NCBI RefSeq assembly: GCF_037126465.1
Contig: NW_026999405.1
Span: 186,001 to 250,000, forward strand
Direction: 5' to 3'
Length of the DNA: 64,000 nt
Origin: Ornithodoros turicata
Lineage: Eukaryota > Arthropoda > Arachnida > Ixodida > Argasidae
In this document: in pieces, positions 33,040 through 43,963 of the stretch
Position numbering within the stretch: the first letter of the stretch is position 1
Layout: each line of letters begins with the position of its first letter
Program-made: the position numbers and the translations under genes
The notes under the pieces: generated by a model
What the model was told of the DNA's origin: nothing
The model's database searches: none
Seen by the model: only the letters and a program-made list of their open reading frames with translations

Positions 33040-34975
33040 GAAGACGAGGTACTGAAGACTGCAACCTTTGGGTTCCATAATTGGCTCGAGAGAAAAGCTC
33101 AATGAATCTCTCCGCGTTGCGAACGGAAAATGTTGAGCGCTGAGTGGAACATTGGCGAGGGTGAATAACTCATATACTGTTTTTACAGACTGTTTATATA
33201 AGGCTAGACGAGAGGGGAAGTGCTGAAATACGGGGAGAATGCCGTGCTTGCGAAACAGTGTTTGAGCCGTGGCATCATATGGAATCCCCTCGATGAACCT
33301 GAGGGCTTTTTTTTGTAAATCAAAGAGTGATATTAAACGGTAGGAACAACTTATTTATTTACACATGGTAAACAAGACTTTCGTGCACGAGACTGCACTT
33401 CTTCAGATTACAAAAATATAAACATAAACCTGAATAAAATATAACCTGAAAAAGTGCACTCTCGTGCACGAAAGTCTTGTTTACCATGTGTAAATAAATA
33501 AGTTGTTCCTACCGTTTAATATCACTCTTTGATTTACTCACCATCGGCAACTTGACATCGCCTATTTTTTCTGCTTTTTTGTAGTAAGAATAGATGATGG
33601 AGAGTACTTTTGGTGTCAGATCTCCAGAGAAGAGTGCAATAACTTTAACGTGAGTGAATTAGTGTCTGGTAAAGCACAGGCTTGCACCAGCTTGGCAATA
33701 TGTACCTAATGCGCCGAGAACCTCGCTAATTTAGGATGCTATTTCAGAGACGTGGTGGTGCCAAAGCAACTTATTGTCTAAGGTGACGCCAAACAATTTC
33801 TATGCATTCAGCGAATCGCACCTTTGACCCTCCCACGTACAAATACATAGTTGAGCTGACAAATTGCCCGCGTGGAACAAATAAGGTGGCGACAGTTTTC
33901 TCAGCATTTATGGAGAAGTGGCTATGCTGCTCCCAGTCAGTAATGTTTCCAAGAACACAGCTTGCTTCATGAAGCGTTCGTGATATGTATTTCCAGTAAC
34001 TAGGAGTGACAAATCGTCCGTATAAAGAACAATATTTGGATGAAGTGTAGTGATGTCATTTATTTAGATGAGGAACAAAACAGGTCCGAGAATGCTGCCC
34101 TGAGGAACCCCCGTTGTAATGCAAAGATGCTCCGAAGTGAAAGTGTTATTAATAGAGACAAACTGGTAGTGATGAGCTAAGTCAGACTGAAAGAGAAGAA
34201 GGGTGGAACCGCGGACCCCGTAGTGGTTTAATTTGGCTAGAGCAGTATAGGGCCGTTGCAGTGAAGTTTCCACACATTTCGGGCCCAAACGGCCACGTAT
34301 CCCAACACTAAGTCGTTTCATCAGCGGGTTTTGCATGGTGTTTCAAACGGTATGGTGCCAAGGAATGCTACAAAACCTGTAGGAAATCCACAGAAAAAGT
34401 GGTGCTTCTTGAAAAGTGCGAACACGAGACCGTGTATTTGAAAGTGCAGCGTCGTCTGCTAAACTACCGCTTGTTGCATAATTTGGGACGCTGACCTTGC
34501 TGCTCACTCGTGCCACCTGGCCCAGAGCAACGGGTCTATTATGATTAATTGTGTGAAACGCTTGGAGAAATCAACGAAGACCCCCAGAGTGACGTTCTTT
34601 GCTTCAAAATTGTGCAAGATTAATTCTTTCTGCACGACGAGTGCAAGTTCTGTGTATTTATGTTGACTAAATCCACACTATTTCGGTGAAAGAATGTTGT
34701 GTTCAAGGTAAAGCGACAGCGTTTTGTAGATTATTTTCTGCCTGACCTTGGAGAAGTGTGGGAGAATAGGGATCGGCCGGGAGCCTGTCCCGATCACCTT
34801 TTTTGAAAATGGGTTGCACTGGCAATTTTCATTTTCGCCGGAAATCTACCTCATTGGATGCATGCAAGATTTATGATGTGTGAAAGACGGGAAGCAATAG
34901 TGTGGGCAGCATGTCTAATGCTCTTTACACTTAGACCAAAAGCATCAACGACTTTGCTATTGTTCAAGAGCTTAA
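33040..34975 (-). pseudogene. decayed LINE reverse transcriptase (Jockey/CR1-like)
   Basis: Minus-strand fragments in several frames give KLLNNSKVVDAFGLSVKSIR, ITTGVPQGSILGPVLFLI (34064-34125), PNIVLYTDDLS (catalytic Y-x-D-D near 34010), LLWHHHVSEIASKLARFS, and the C-terminal LQKKALRFIEGIPYDATAQT with TLFRKHGILP near 33230-33310. It continues upstream at 38163-38340. The order is thumb last, as in a LINE ORF2. Frameshifts are too many to count, and a foldback (33317-33535) and a 3.2 kb transposon interrupt it. Confidence 0.8.
33317..33535. repeat. foldback, about 85-bp arms, inside the LINE relic
   Basis: AAATCAAAGAGTGATATTAA at 33317 runs to about 33404 and is mirrored as its reverse complement up to 33535 (TTAATATCACTCTTTGATTT). 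The arms look essentially identical over the first 75 bp. The spacer, about 50 bp, is A/T-rich. LINE codons lie on both sides, so one arm could be original LINE DNA and the other a local inverted copy. Confidence 0.92.
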
Positions 34976-37900
34976 AGGGATTATGAAGTTATTTTTTTCT
35001 CGTTTTCATCAGAAAGAAAACCTCCTTCCGAGTCTAGAACAAAAATTTTACCTTCATCAAGCGAGGAGTATTTTCGGGAGCGAATTTAAACGAAGCGGCG
35101 AAGGGAGGACAGCTGGCGCCGCGCCGTGGCGAGCTGCCGAGCGGAGACACAGCGGGCAACTTGACGGGACCACGGCCGGCTCCCGGCGAAGGATCCCGCC
35201 AGGAGCATGCGCCGTAGGATCCCGCGTATGCATTCTTCGGGAGTGGAAATCTCCATGACGGCAGCTTCCGCGCGATGGTCGCAGTCTATCGCAGTCGCAT
35301 AGTCGCATCCTGTGGTTTTCGTCGACATGCCGAGACGATGTTGGATATTTGGTTGCCCTAATTTACGTCAATATTCGCCTGGTATCCAATGTCTCATGCT
35401 TCCCAGTGGAGAGACGGGCGGCTTTTGATGCCACAAAGCAATCGGACCGCGGGAGTGGAAAGACGATGTGGTGCCATCGACTGATCGTGTTTGTAGCGGA
35501 ATTTGCATGATCGAATTTACGAAGGGTACGCTGAATCTCTTCAACGTACCGGATAACGAGCTCAGCGTCGTCTGAATCAAGGTGTAGCACCATCACAATA
35601 CCTGTCCACACCGGGGAAAGAACATCCACCTAAACAGCGCAAAGGTGTGAGTATTTTTCATTATTGGGGCTAACAAAGGTCTCTCAGTCCGTGTGGTTCA
35701 AATGCTATCATAGATTTCAAGATTGCGTGAATGGGTTAACTCTCATCTGCGTGACCCTGAACCTTGCCGCCGCTTACTGCACAGAGAGAGTATAAAAAAA
35801 AAAGAAAATAGAAGTTACCGAATCTAGTCCCTAAACTCAGGTGGCCTGAAACCCCTTAGGTGAGACAGCATGATCATTGTAACCCACTATTCAGAGCAGA
35901 CAAATGCTGTTCACCCTCTTTCCAGATTCCCCTTTAATGCAGTGTCATGCCTACCATTCGGGCTCTGTATATTGTTCCCAAGTCTTTTAACCTTTTTTTT
36001 TTAATTTGATTTACAGTTTGCTGTATCAGGTGCACAAATATGATATTGAGGGGGACATTTTCTTGTTTACGCATTTTATCTTATAATCATTGCTCAGTTA
36101 GATTAGATCATTTGCATTCACCAGAACTGGAGTTGTATACTGTGTTATTTTCTTCTCTCAAATCAGAGCAGCCCATGTGTATGGCAGCTGAAGTCATTCA
36201 CCAAGGTAACATGCGAGGACAACTACAGCAAGTGCTCTGCAGGTCACCTCTTAATTAAAGGAACCTACCTTTGATGCGCTATGTCCTCATGAGATTTTGT
36301 TCCTGCGACAACTCTGCGCTTTGTTTCACACTACCAAAAAATAAACCTATCAACCATGATCATACCAGTGGTGTACTGCTGTGTTCAACCAGATCAACTT
36401 GCTCTGGGCATCCTTCAAGGCCGTGCAGCATAGAAATCATGAAACTATGCTCTCTCTCCTTATGATTTCTATGCCGTGCAGCTACTTCAGCCCTTATTTG
36501 CTGGTAACACTGGTGCCAATACAGTTGTTAGATGAGCTGTGTGACGGTGTAAAATAGAACATATCCTATGTTCTATTAAAAATAAAAATTATGCATGTAT
36601 AGCATATAATGTGTACATGTAGAGGTCTTAGTTATTGTACTATTTTAGCTAAATGTCGACATTTCAGCTTTTGAGCCTGATGCCCTCGTCCTTGACGCAC
36701 ATACAAGTGTGTCCCAGTGGCAAATGGAACAGTTCTTTCACAAAGAAAGCAGATTTCTGCCAGAAGACCAACAAGCAGTTTGCTTGAAATAGTAGCAATC
36801 GCTTGTCTTTTTTCTAATTGCAAAATATTGGGCATGCTACGTGACTACTGGAGGTTTTTGCTTCTTTCCAGTTACCTCAACTGGTGACTTCAAGCTTACC
36901 TAACACAATAATATAAGAGGGCAATGAAGCAGGCGAACTGGTGTCGTGAGATTGTGTCCCCCAGTCTTAGGGTTATGGATGCATTACACAGTATTGGAAA
37001 CCTGGTTGAACGATAAATTTGTTTAACGGCAAACACTTATCAGAAATAAATACGATGTGCAGAATACTCTTGCACAATACGCTACAGCTGAGTTTTTGTA
37101 CGCGTGATGGTTGGCAATGCTAAATGTTCAGATTTACGACGTGCTCAACATTGAATACAGAATACGTGACGTGCTCATAAATGAATTCTTGCATGAAACA
37201 TAATCTTAGGCATACAAGAAGTCCTTCGACGGAAGGAAATACAGCCATCTGTAGAACAATAAATGCAGAGTAAATCAAAATCGCCTGAGGCCACGAAGCT
37301 GCTTTGAATAATAACAGTAATGATGACGAAGAACACGAGTTGAAACAAAGTAAAACAAAACATTAGACCACCCAGCCTTTTACGATAATTCGTGCAAACA
37401 AATCGAGCAACAAAGGGGGCGTCTTCCAAATATCACAGTCGCACTTCACAAAGCACTTCCTTTGTTGTCAGATTGCCAACGCGTAAACATAACTGCAACT
37501 GACGTAAATATAACTGCAATGCAAAGCAACCACCAGACACTTTCCATTGGTGACGGCGATACAACCAATACACGTTGCGGTGAATCGCTAGAGGCCCACG
37601 TAAATCGTTAGCAAAACTCTCAAAGCCACGGAGGCACTTGAGTTCCTTGTTGTGAACGGCCGCAGTGCAGAGGACGAATACATTCGATCCATTCGATGAA
37701 AAAGTACAGCTCACATGTCATACTTGCCAGCTCAACTGTAGTAAACGGTTCACACGCAAAAGCTGTTCATTATAACGTGTTATCCGAACGCCTCCAACCA
37801 AGAAAGCGTAAGGCTTCAACTTCAACCCTCAGACGCGCACAGAGACCTTGTGACCTTGACCTTCTATGTGCGACTGGACGGCGACACTCGACAGCTCACA

Positions 37901-38158
37901 GCATTGCTTGCCATTGCGCAACACCGGTGACGTAACGGGGCACAGAAGTGCGGTCCCTACCATGGTCCCCACAGTTACACCATCGACGGGAGAATGTGCG
38001 CGGGAGAGGAGGAACGCGGAAAAGACATTTCGGGCACGCGCTCCTCGCAGAGTGGAGCGATTTCGCCCGGAAAAATTTGTGGCATATCAGTTTATTTGCG
38101 GGAAGAACAGTTTCCAGCGAAAAAAAAGTATGGGGGTTCGGGAAATTTCATAGTCCCT
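34976..38158. mobile_element. TTAA-flanked DNA transposon, 3.2 kb, parent type of the MITE at 29773
   Basis: Ends AGGGATTATGAA and TTTCATAGTCCCT, with TTAA at 34972-34975 and 38159-38162. The first 270 bp and the last 250 bp match the 534-bp MITE. The interrupted LINE frame is restored across the site (GTIKLLNNS) if one TTAA is removed. The interior of about 2.6 kb has a weak THAP-like start near 35327 and no recognisable DDE domain; open frames at 37175-37714 on the minus strand are unassigned. A hairpin CATAGAAATCAT...ATGATTTCTATG lies at about 36430-36475. It is probably a decayed Kolobok-like autonomous copy. Confidence 0.85.
35327..35620 (+). pseudogene. possible THAP-like start within the TTAA element
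   Basis: ATG at 35327 reads MPRRCWIFGCPNLRQYSPGI, where C-x4-C resembles the first Cys pair of a THAP domain. The frame ends at a TGA after about 33 codons and nothing downstream in any frame completes the motif clearly. Position near the left end of the element and the TTAA target sites make a THAP transposase plausible, but the identification is weak. Confidence 0.3.
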
Positions 38159-38162
38159 TTAA

Positions 38163-38340
38163 TGGTGCCAAGTACTTCGGGTACGTCAGTCGGACCAAGA
38201 AACAATCACTCAGCATGGGACTCATCATGGAAGAGTGTAGTCACTGGTGCCAATTAAGTGACCTGACAAAGTGACGGCTAAATGCGAGGAAAGCTCTGTG
38301 CCACTAATTTCCCGGCCGTCAACACGAATGGAAGAACAGT
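38163..38340 (-). pseudogene. upstream continuation of the LINE relic
   Basis: The minus strand reads SSIRVDGREISGTELSSHLA and, in another frame, FLGPTDVPEVLGTI, which joins to KLLNNSKVV at 34971 across the TTAA element. This matches the pre-RT linker of CR1/Jockey-like ORF2 proteins. It is cut off at 38341 by the TTGGC element. Confidence 0.65.
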
Positions 38341-38759
38341 GATGCCCAAGTGGAAAGTGCCGACTGCCAACCATCGGCCAGTGGTCGGTTCTTGATCGGC
38401 ATGCGACTAAGTCGGCCATGCAACTTGGAGCAACGTCGGGATGATGTCGCTCACAGTTGTTGTCGAACGACGTTGTGCAGCGATTCGCGGGCGGGCTATT
38501 GAGAGTTTTGTATAATATACTGGCCCTGCACTGCAAACAAACCGAAAACAAAGCAGCTGCTACTCGAAAAAAGAAAAAGTAATAAAGAAAATACGCTTTG
38601 ACGGTTGGCAAAAAGTCGAATGACAGTTGGCCAACGACTCTTTCGGCAAGCCAACGTTGGCGCAATCTTGCATAGTGACAGGCAGAGCGTGGTTTCGCAA
38701 GCCGAAAGCCTGGGGGCAGACCTATACCAAGAACGAGCTCGTTGCCAAGCACTTGCCAA

Positions 38760-39736
38760 TAGACCTGTGCGCCGCCGCCGCCGCCTTTTCTCCGCGCGCT
38801 GACGCCGCCGCTGGCGCCAGACCGGCGCGCCGATGTCCCGCGCGCGTTCAATGCTCCGATCGGTTCTGCTGCGGAGCGGAAGCTCAAAGTGGTTTCGCGC
38901 ACTTCTGCCGGTCTTAGCCTCGCGCGTAGAACGTAGAACAGTCATGGCCTCAGAGACTGGATCTCCGTTTTTGAAGCTTGTGTCGTTGTTTCTGTTGATA
39001 AGAATTCAAGTGCATTTACAACGAACGCGGTGTGGCGTTACTTTGGTGCCTTAGTTTTTCAAGACGGTGACAAGAGGGGGAAGATTGGCCCTAATTTGTT
39101 CTGCGATGAGTGCCTGACAAACGCAAAAGAGAAGGATGGAGATAAGCCCTTCGATAAGTGAGTATGTTGGTACATGAAAGTCTTCTCACCGTTGCCGAAC
39201 GAATGCAAAACATTAGTAAAAGGAAACGTGTAGAAAACGCTTGAGCTTTGTGGCTCTTATCCTGTCACTACTGTCGTTGTTGTTTTCATTCATTCGTGAT
39301 AGTATTAGGTTGATCCCCATGGGCATCGCGAAGGGGGCGCAAGGGGGCCGTTGCCTCTCCTCCCCCCGTTGGCCGGGTTGATTTTGGTGCATGACGACTA
39401 GGCCCTCTGTAAAAACCATGTGCAACCATGTTACTGTGCACAGATCACGGGCTTTCACGGCTTGTTCTAGTCAAAATGTGATCAAAGTATATCTATTGTT
39501 CGTTATAAATTTGATACGGTTAGACTTTTTTTTTCTTCGAATAAAGGTGAAACCTTTTTGGATGTGGTGTCGACTGTAGTCTAGACAGTATACACCTCGC
39601 AGGCCACCAGTGCTTGTGTACTCTTGTAAACGGCTTACGCGTTTACGCCCTCGCGCCGCTGACACCGCCCCCGCCGCCTGTGACGAAACCGGCTCTACGC
39701 CGCCGCCGGTCAAAGTGCCATCGGCGCATAGGTCTA
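38760..39736 (+). mobile_element. hAT-type relic, 977 bp, with imperfect 8-bp duplication
   Basis: Inverted ends TAGACCTGTGCGCC (38760-38773) and GGCGCATAGGTCTA (39723-39736) are flanked by CTTGCCAA (38752-38759) and CTTGCCCT (39737-39744), six of eight bases equal. The uninterrupted copy of the host repeat at about 50597-50610 shows no insert there, so this is a true insertion. The 8-bp duplication, TAG-start ends and a BED-like exon inside point to hAT. The transposase body is missing. Confidence 0.82.
38944..39157 (+). pseudogene. BED-type zinc-finger exon of the hAT relic
   Basis: ATG at 38944 gives MASETGSPFLK; after a one-base shift, VVVSVDKNSSAFTTNAVWRY and FG follow, then NLFCDECL. 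The aromatic V-W-x-Y-F-G and C-x2-C are the first half of a BED finger; the His pair would be in a later exon. A donor GTGAGT follows KPFD at 39158. hAT transposases use such fingers to bind their ends. The frameshift and missing downstream exons make it a relic. Confidence 0.5.
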
Positions 39737-40312
39737 CTTGCCCTAGCACGGCTAGGTTGGCCAACCAAACTCTTGCCAAGCTTGGTCCAATCTCAGTACG
39801 TTTCCTTGGGGGGAAGGAAAGTCGGAATGGTGTAGCACTGCATAAGTTCGACCTACTATTGGCCAAGTGATTGTCTCAAACCAAAAGCAGTAAGAAACAA
39901 AGACGTTATATTCATGGTGATATAATACAACCAGCAATTCCTCATTTCAATATTGTTTGCATACGCGTTGAATTAAACTTAGACATCTCACCCTTCATTT
40001 TTACTAACAGGCAAAGAGGACTCTCGAATTTGTGGAAGCTTGCATACATAGGTTGTCGCACAGACAAAGGACAAGGTAGAATCACAAATTCTACAACTGA
40101 CAAAAAAGCTAAATTGCAAGTCAACTCATGCATATAATTCAAAGGACTAGGGACATCTGTCACACTGTTGTGAAGAGCACCCGGAACAAGAACTACTCTA
40201 CAGTGCGCAGTCACTTGCGGTTCCAGGGCCAGACAAATCCATGTACGTTGGGGGTGTAGGTGGCCTTGGGGGTACATAGCTGTTACAGTCTGAATCTGTT
40301 TCCCTGTCCTCA

Positions 40313-40791
40313 TCATAAAGGCATCTCACCGTAAGCCTCGTCGATATTTTTGGCAGTCCTCCGCTTTCTTCTTTTGCCCCGACCCAGCTCTATATCGGTC
40401 GAAAGGTCAGATCTCTCTTGAGCCTTGTTTAGTTTCTGCGGTGCTCCTCCTTGTGTATCTATAATATAAATAATATAATATAAAAAGCACAAGCACAAAA
40501 AGCACCAAGATTTATAATGTTACATGCATACTTGTACATGTGCTGTAAATATTACAACTTACCAAATGACGAAAGCACAATACAGTTGTGCTTAGCCCAG
40601 CTCTGTTGTGATCTTGCGCCGTGTATTACCATCTGACGCAGCCTTGACGGATCCTTCTTGTTTGGCCAAAGACGTTTCTCCCCTGCCATCCAATTAATGT
40701 GGACAGTGGCGATGCTTTCTTCTTGATCAGGAAACTTCACAACAAGAAATTTATTGTTCCCTAACGAAAAGCTAAAATGTGAACTATGCAT
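40313..40791 (-). pseudogene. DUF4806-type protein, N-terminal exons (CACTA partner gene)
   Basis: Exon 1 (40791 to about 40557) reads NKFLVVKFPDQEESIATVHI, NWMAGEKRLWPNKKDP and WAKHNCIVLSSFGK, then a donor. Exon 2 (about 40465 to 40313) reads LNKAQERSDLSTDIELGRGK RRKRR-like basic residues and ends near EMPL. This is the usual N-terminal half of arthropod proteins that end in a DUF4806 domain, and such genes accompany animal CACTA transposases. The DUF4806 part is not found here. The function is unknown; the basic tract suggests a nuclear protein. Confidence 0.55.
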
Positions 40792-40864
40792 AAAAAATTA
40801 AAATTCAGAAACATTTGTAACAAATTGCTGCATAAGTGATTATCATTAATAGCGTCTCCGAGAA

Positions 40865-41108
40865 CCAGCTCCCATGGCACAGTGGTTAGGATGATCGCTT
40901 TTTGTGACGAGACTGGGAAATGACACGGGTTCGAATCCTGTCACCGGCTGTGCTGTATGAGGTATTGCAAAGACTTTCGAGACGAGTGTCAATCAAGGAT
41001 GCATATTAACCCCCCACTGTCCCCCACTCCTTCCTGTTGTCCTCTCCCCACACGTCCAACCATAGTCACTGATGCTTCACGGCATTAACACAAAATATAA
41101 AAAAATAA
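40865..41108 (+). mobile_element. tRNA-derived SINE, second copy
   Basis: The head reads CATGGCACAGTGGTTAGGAT (A box) and GGTTCGAATCC (B box, about 40929), then the same body as the SINE at 27138 (CCGGCTGTGCTG, then CCCCCACTGTCCCCCACTCC) and an A-rich tail ending near 41108. ATAGCGT at 40849-40855 and 41112-41118 is a likely target duplication. The tRNA head differs from the other copy. Confidence 0.9.
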
Positions 41109-41299
41109 CATATAGCGTTACGTTGGGAAACAACTGTGACCCCGATGGGTTGGTCTGTCCATTAGGCCCATAATTGGAAATGAAGCAGTGGGAAAATGGC
41201 GAACGACTTCTTGAAAGGTAGTCTCTAACACTTTTGAAAGACATCTCTCAGTGGCCAAGCAGTCAGCGCTGAAAGACCGTGCACTAGCCTAATCCCAAA

Positions 41300-42650
41300 T
41301 TATGATGACTTGCATGGGTGATCGCATAAGTCGGATACGTTCAAAAATTTCCTCCCAATGACAACCAGCTGTCCAGTAGTGGAGCTAAAGGCAACGTTTT
41401 CGATATGCACAATGGACCCGTTGGTCATCACACATGTGCGATCACGTTTGTTTGTTTGCAATGTGAATTTTTGAAAGACTGTCACTTTTTTGTATTCCAG
41501 TCCCCTACAGCCCACTGGTAGAGGTCCGGCACTATGGGTCATGCCATACTGCGTACCGTTCCGTGAAGAGCAGGTGGTGACGTGAGCAAGCTTTCGTTCC
41601 TCCATGACACGGTTGTACAATTGTTCTAAAGGGCGGTCTGGCTTCCTTAAAATCCCCCTTAGACTCTACATTGCGTTCTCAAATGGAAAGGCGCTCCATG
41701 TATCTAGATGGCCATGTTCACGGGCGTCATTTGCCAGGTGGATCATGTTATGAACCTTGTGCGACACATTATCCTCTCTGTACAGGGTGATGAAGACTTC
41801 AACGAAATGCCGTAGCAGCTTCTCCGCATAAACAATATACTGCTCACAAAAAAGAGGACTGCACACAATTGTTATCCCTGTGTGCAACACCATCAAGTTA
41901 GAAAGATGGGCCCCTGAAACTTTTGACTGCAGAACTATTGGTCCGATACACAGTACAAGCATTCTAAACTCTGTAGCCTTCCAGCGGTCTAATTCTGTCA
42001 GCATGCGAGGCTTTCTTCCAAAATATGAGCACACATACGGCTCAACCTTTAGAAACTCAAGGGATATTTGGTCCTTCACGACACTTCTGAGACGGTAGGG
42101 CTTCTCGCCTTTAATCCAGAGCACGAGAAGCTTATGAACAACGCCAAGACATACCAGATGCATGTAGTCCAAGGGGACGGTTTTCACCAGGTCAATTGGC
42201 AAATCCTTCCAAATTGTCTCGCGTACGTGGTGCTCCTCATTTCCAAGATTACGGAAACATTCGTCCGTCATTAGTGGAGCGCCGAGGTCAAGAAACCAAA
42301 CACGACCATGCTTATAGCTTCCCTCAGTCATACATTTTGTGCAGCTGAAGTAGGCGTTGTGACCTTTGATCCCATACGCCTTCGCTGGTGCATCGCAAAC
42401 AATAGATGCAAGCTTAACTCGCACAGTACTGTCACCTATGCGCAATCCGCTCATCGAAAGGTCGTTCAGCTCTGACACAAAAGGCTGAAGGAAGATGTTT
42501 GCACAGACGGGCTTGGAGTTTCCATAGTACACCCCGATAAGGAACGGCTCGCACTTACTGTAATTCTAGACTTTACATTGCATAGGCCAGAGCTGATTTT
42601 CTGCGCTTTTAGCGAGTCGTACACCGTCAATATTCACGTTTATTAACACT
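41300..42650 (-). pseudogene. animal CACTA/EnSpm transposase, main part
   Basis: The minus strand reads NVNIDGVRLAKSAENQLWPM upstream of 42540, then FLIGVYYGNSKPVCANIFLQ, KLASIVCDAPAKAYGIKGH, CTKCMTEGSY (zinc ribbon), VPLDYMHLVCLGVVHKLLVL, RWKATEFRMLVLCIGPIVL, VHNMIHLANDAREHGHLD and WSAFPFEN. After an in-frame TAG (ENAM, stop, SLRG) the same frame continues to 41300 with LEQLYNRVMEERKL, EYKKVTVFQKFTL and VVIGRKF. A second TAG lies near 42560. This block order is that of transposases of animal EnSpm/CACTA elements. Two stops in an otherwise unbroken frame of about 440 codons suggest recent loss. Confidence 0.85.
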
Positions 42651-42726
42651 TAATGGCGGAGAATACGCTGTGCCCTGAGTGAGCGCTGCAGGCCGACGGC
42701 AAGCCCAAAATGGCGGTATTTGCCTT

Positions 42727-43322
42727 CGCAAGCGTTTGCCGGGACGAATGCACCTCCTCCCGATTGGACATTGTGTATGACGTCATGCTCAAACCTCATT
42801 TGAGAAAACCGCCGGCAGTGTCGTCTGCTGCGCGATGGACAGGGTGGCATCGGGTATAACCTGAATGGTCAGACCCTATGCACGTGTTGTTTTATAATAT
42901 GAAATATAATCTGTCACTGCAGCACATCATACCTGCAATCCTTGCATTTTTGTTGGGTGACAGTGAAAACAGTGTGGGTCAACACCATGTCTTGTGTGCT
43001 GTTCCCGCATCTTCACTCGTGCACCAGCGGTTCCTTCCTCTCTTGTTACACCCGTCGAAGCGAAGCGGTGACTCCCTATCCTGCATGACCTTTGCGACTT
43101 GAGCACCCTTTTCCCCGTTCCTAGACTGGGAAACTTCAACACAATCCTGAAACCACGTGGTTCACACACCAATCACACAAACAAGCGGGACGTGGAGCTA
43201 GACAGACAGCGGACCATGCAGCAGACGACGCTGCCGGCGTTTTTCTCCAATGAGGTTTGAGCATGACGTCATACACAATGTCCAATCGGGTGGAGCTGCA
43301 TTCCTCCCGGCAAACGCTTGTT
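42727..43322. repeat. inverted repeat, about 112-bp arms, inside the CACTA element
   Basis: 42727-42838 (AAGCGTTTGCCGGGACGAAT onward, including TGACGTCATGCTCAAACCTC) is the reverse complement of 43211-43322 with roughly 90% identity by eye. The 370-bp spacer has no gene. It separates the N-terminal exon (43356) from the transposase body (42650), so it may be an intronic foldback MITE. Confidence 0.88.
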
Positions 43323-43355
43323 TTGCCTTCACCTACCTCTTTGACACCTCCGGCT

Positions 43356-43814
43356 TCACGTGGTGTTTCCAACACTTTTCACTGTTTCACTTAACGATGG
43401 TTGGGACCTCAAAACTTGGAGAAGCTTCGTCACAAAGGTATGCGGCACTACACATTCAACCGCCCAAGCTCCAAGCTGATCCTGCAATGCTGCATCCGCT
43501 GGTGTTTCAGTAGTTTCAGTGCCGCTTACTGCAATGCTTCTGGCAGGCGAGAGGTGGCCAAATTGCCCTGCAACCTCAGTACCTTGAGGGTGCTCTTCAT
43601 TTTCGAATCGACGAGCAGACCATGACGATCCAGGAAACGGCTCTTCGGTTACACTGAAGTCTGTACCTTGGGTTTCGGTAAAAACCAAACTAGGAGAATC
43701 ACTGCTTGCTGCTGACTCAAGTGGGTTCAAGCTATCCACAGCTGCTTGCCTCACACGGCCTGGAAAGGTTGCTTTGGATTTCTCCATGGAGTGCGTCGAC
43801 AATGCGTCGCACAC
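43356..43814 (-). pseudogene. N-terminal exon of the CACTA/EnSpm transposase
   Basis: The 152-codon frame starts MCDALSTHSMEKSK, has a low-complexity Ser/Thr/Glu middle, and ends DQLGAWAVECVVPHTFVTKL LQVLR with PSLSETVK. The W-A-x-x-x-x-x-x-H...LL..L....PSL block resembles the conserved N-terminal part of animal EnSpm transposases. Strand and order fit the downstream body at 42650-41300. Confidence 0.5.
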
Positions 43815-43963
43815 TCCAAAGCATTCGCCACTTGACTAACTATCCACACTATCTAATTATTACCCAAGTTAAACCAATGTTGGAAACATTTTATGTTAAT
43901 AAAGGTGAAATGCGTACCTGCTTCGCCGCCCATTGCTCCCGCTCGTCGCATCACCTCACTTAA

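Larger units (their letters stand above)
38341..40045. mobile_element. TTGGC-family element, copy A, split by a hAT relic
   Basis: Sequence from CCCAAGTGGAAAGTGCCGAC at 38341 to 38759, plus 39737 to about 40045, aligns end to end (reverse orientation) with 50285-50725 plus 53572-53863. Both copies are rich in TTGGC/GCCAA. No protein is encoded. The outer limit at 40045 is where visible similarity to copy B fades, so the true end is uncertain. It sits against a LINE relic at 38340. Confidence 0.65.

Noticed and set aside
37175..37714. minus-strand frames in the 3.2 kb TTAA element as its transposase
   Set aside because: No THAP, DDE or other transposase motif could be seen, and the frames are short and unassigned.
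38760..38830. GCC/CCG-rich stretch as a coding CpG island of a host gene
   Set aside because: It lies within the hAT inverted end and its mirror occurs at 39640-39736.
38225..38902. 225-codon minus-strand open frame as a protein gene
   Set aside because: It crosses three different repeats (LINE relic, TTGGC element, hAT relic) and is an accidental reading.
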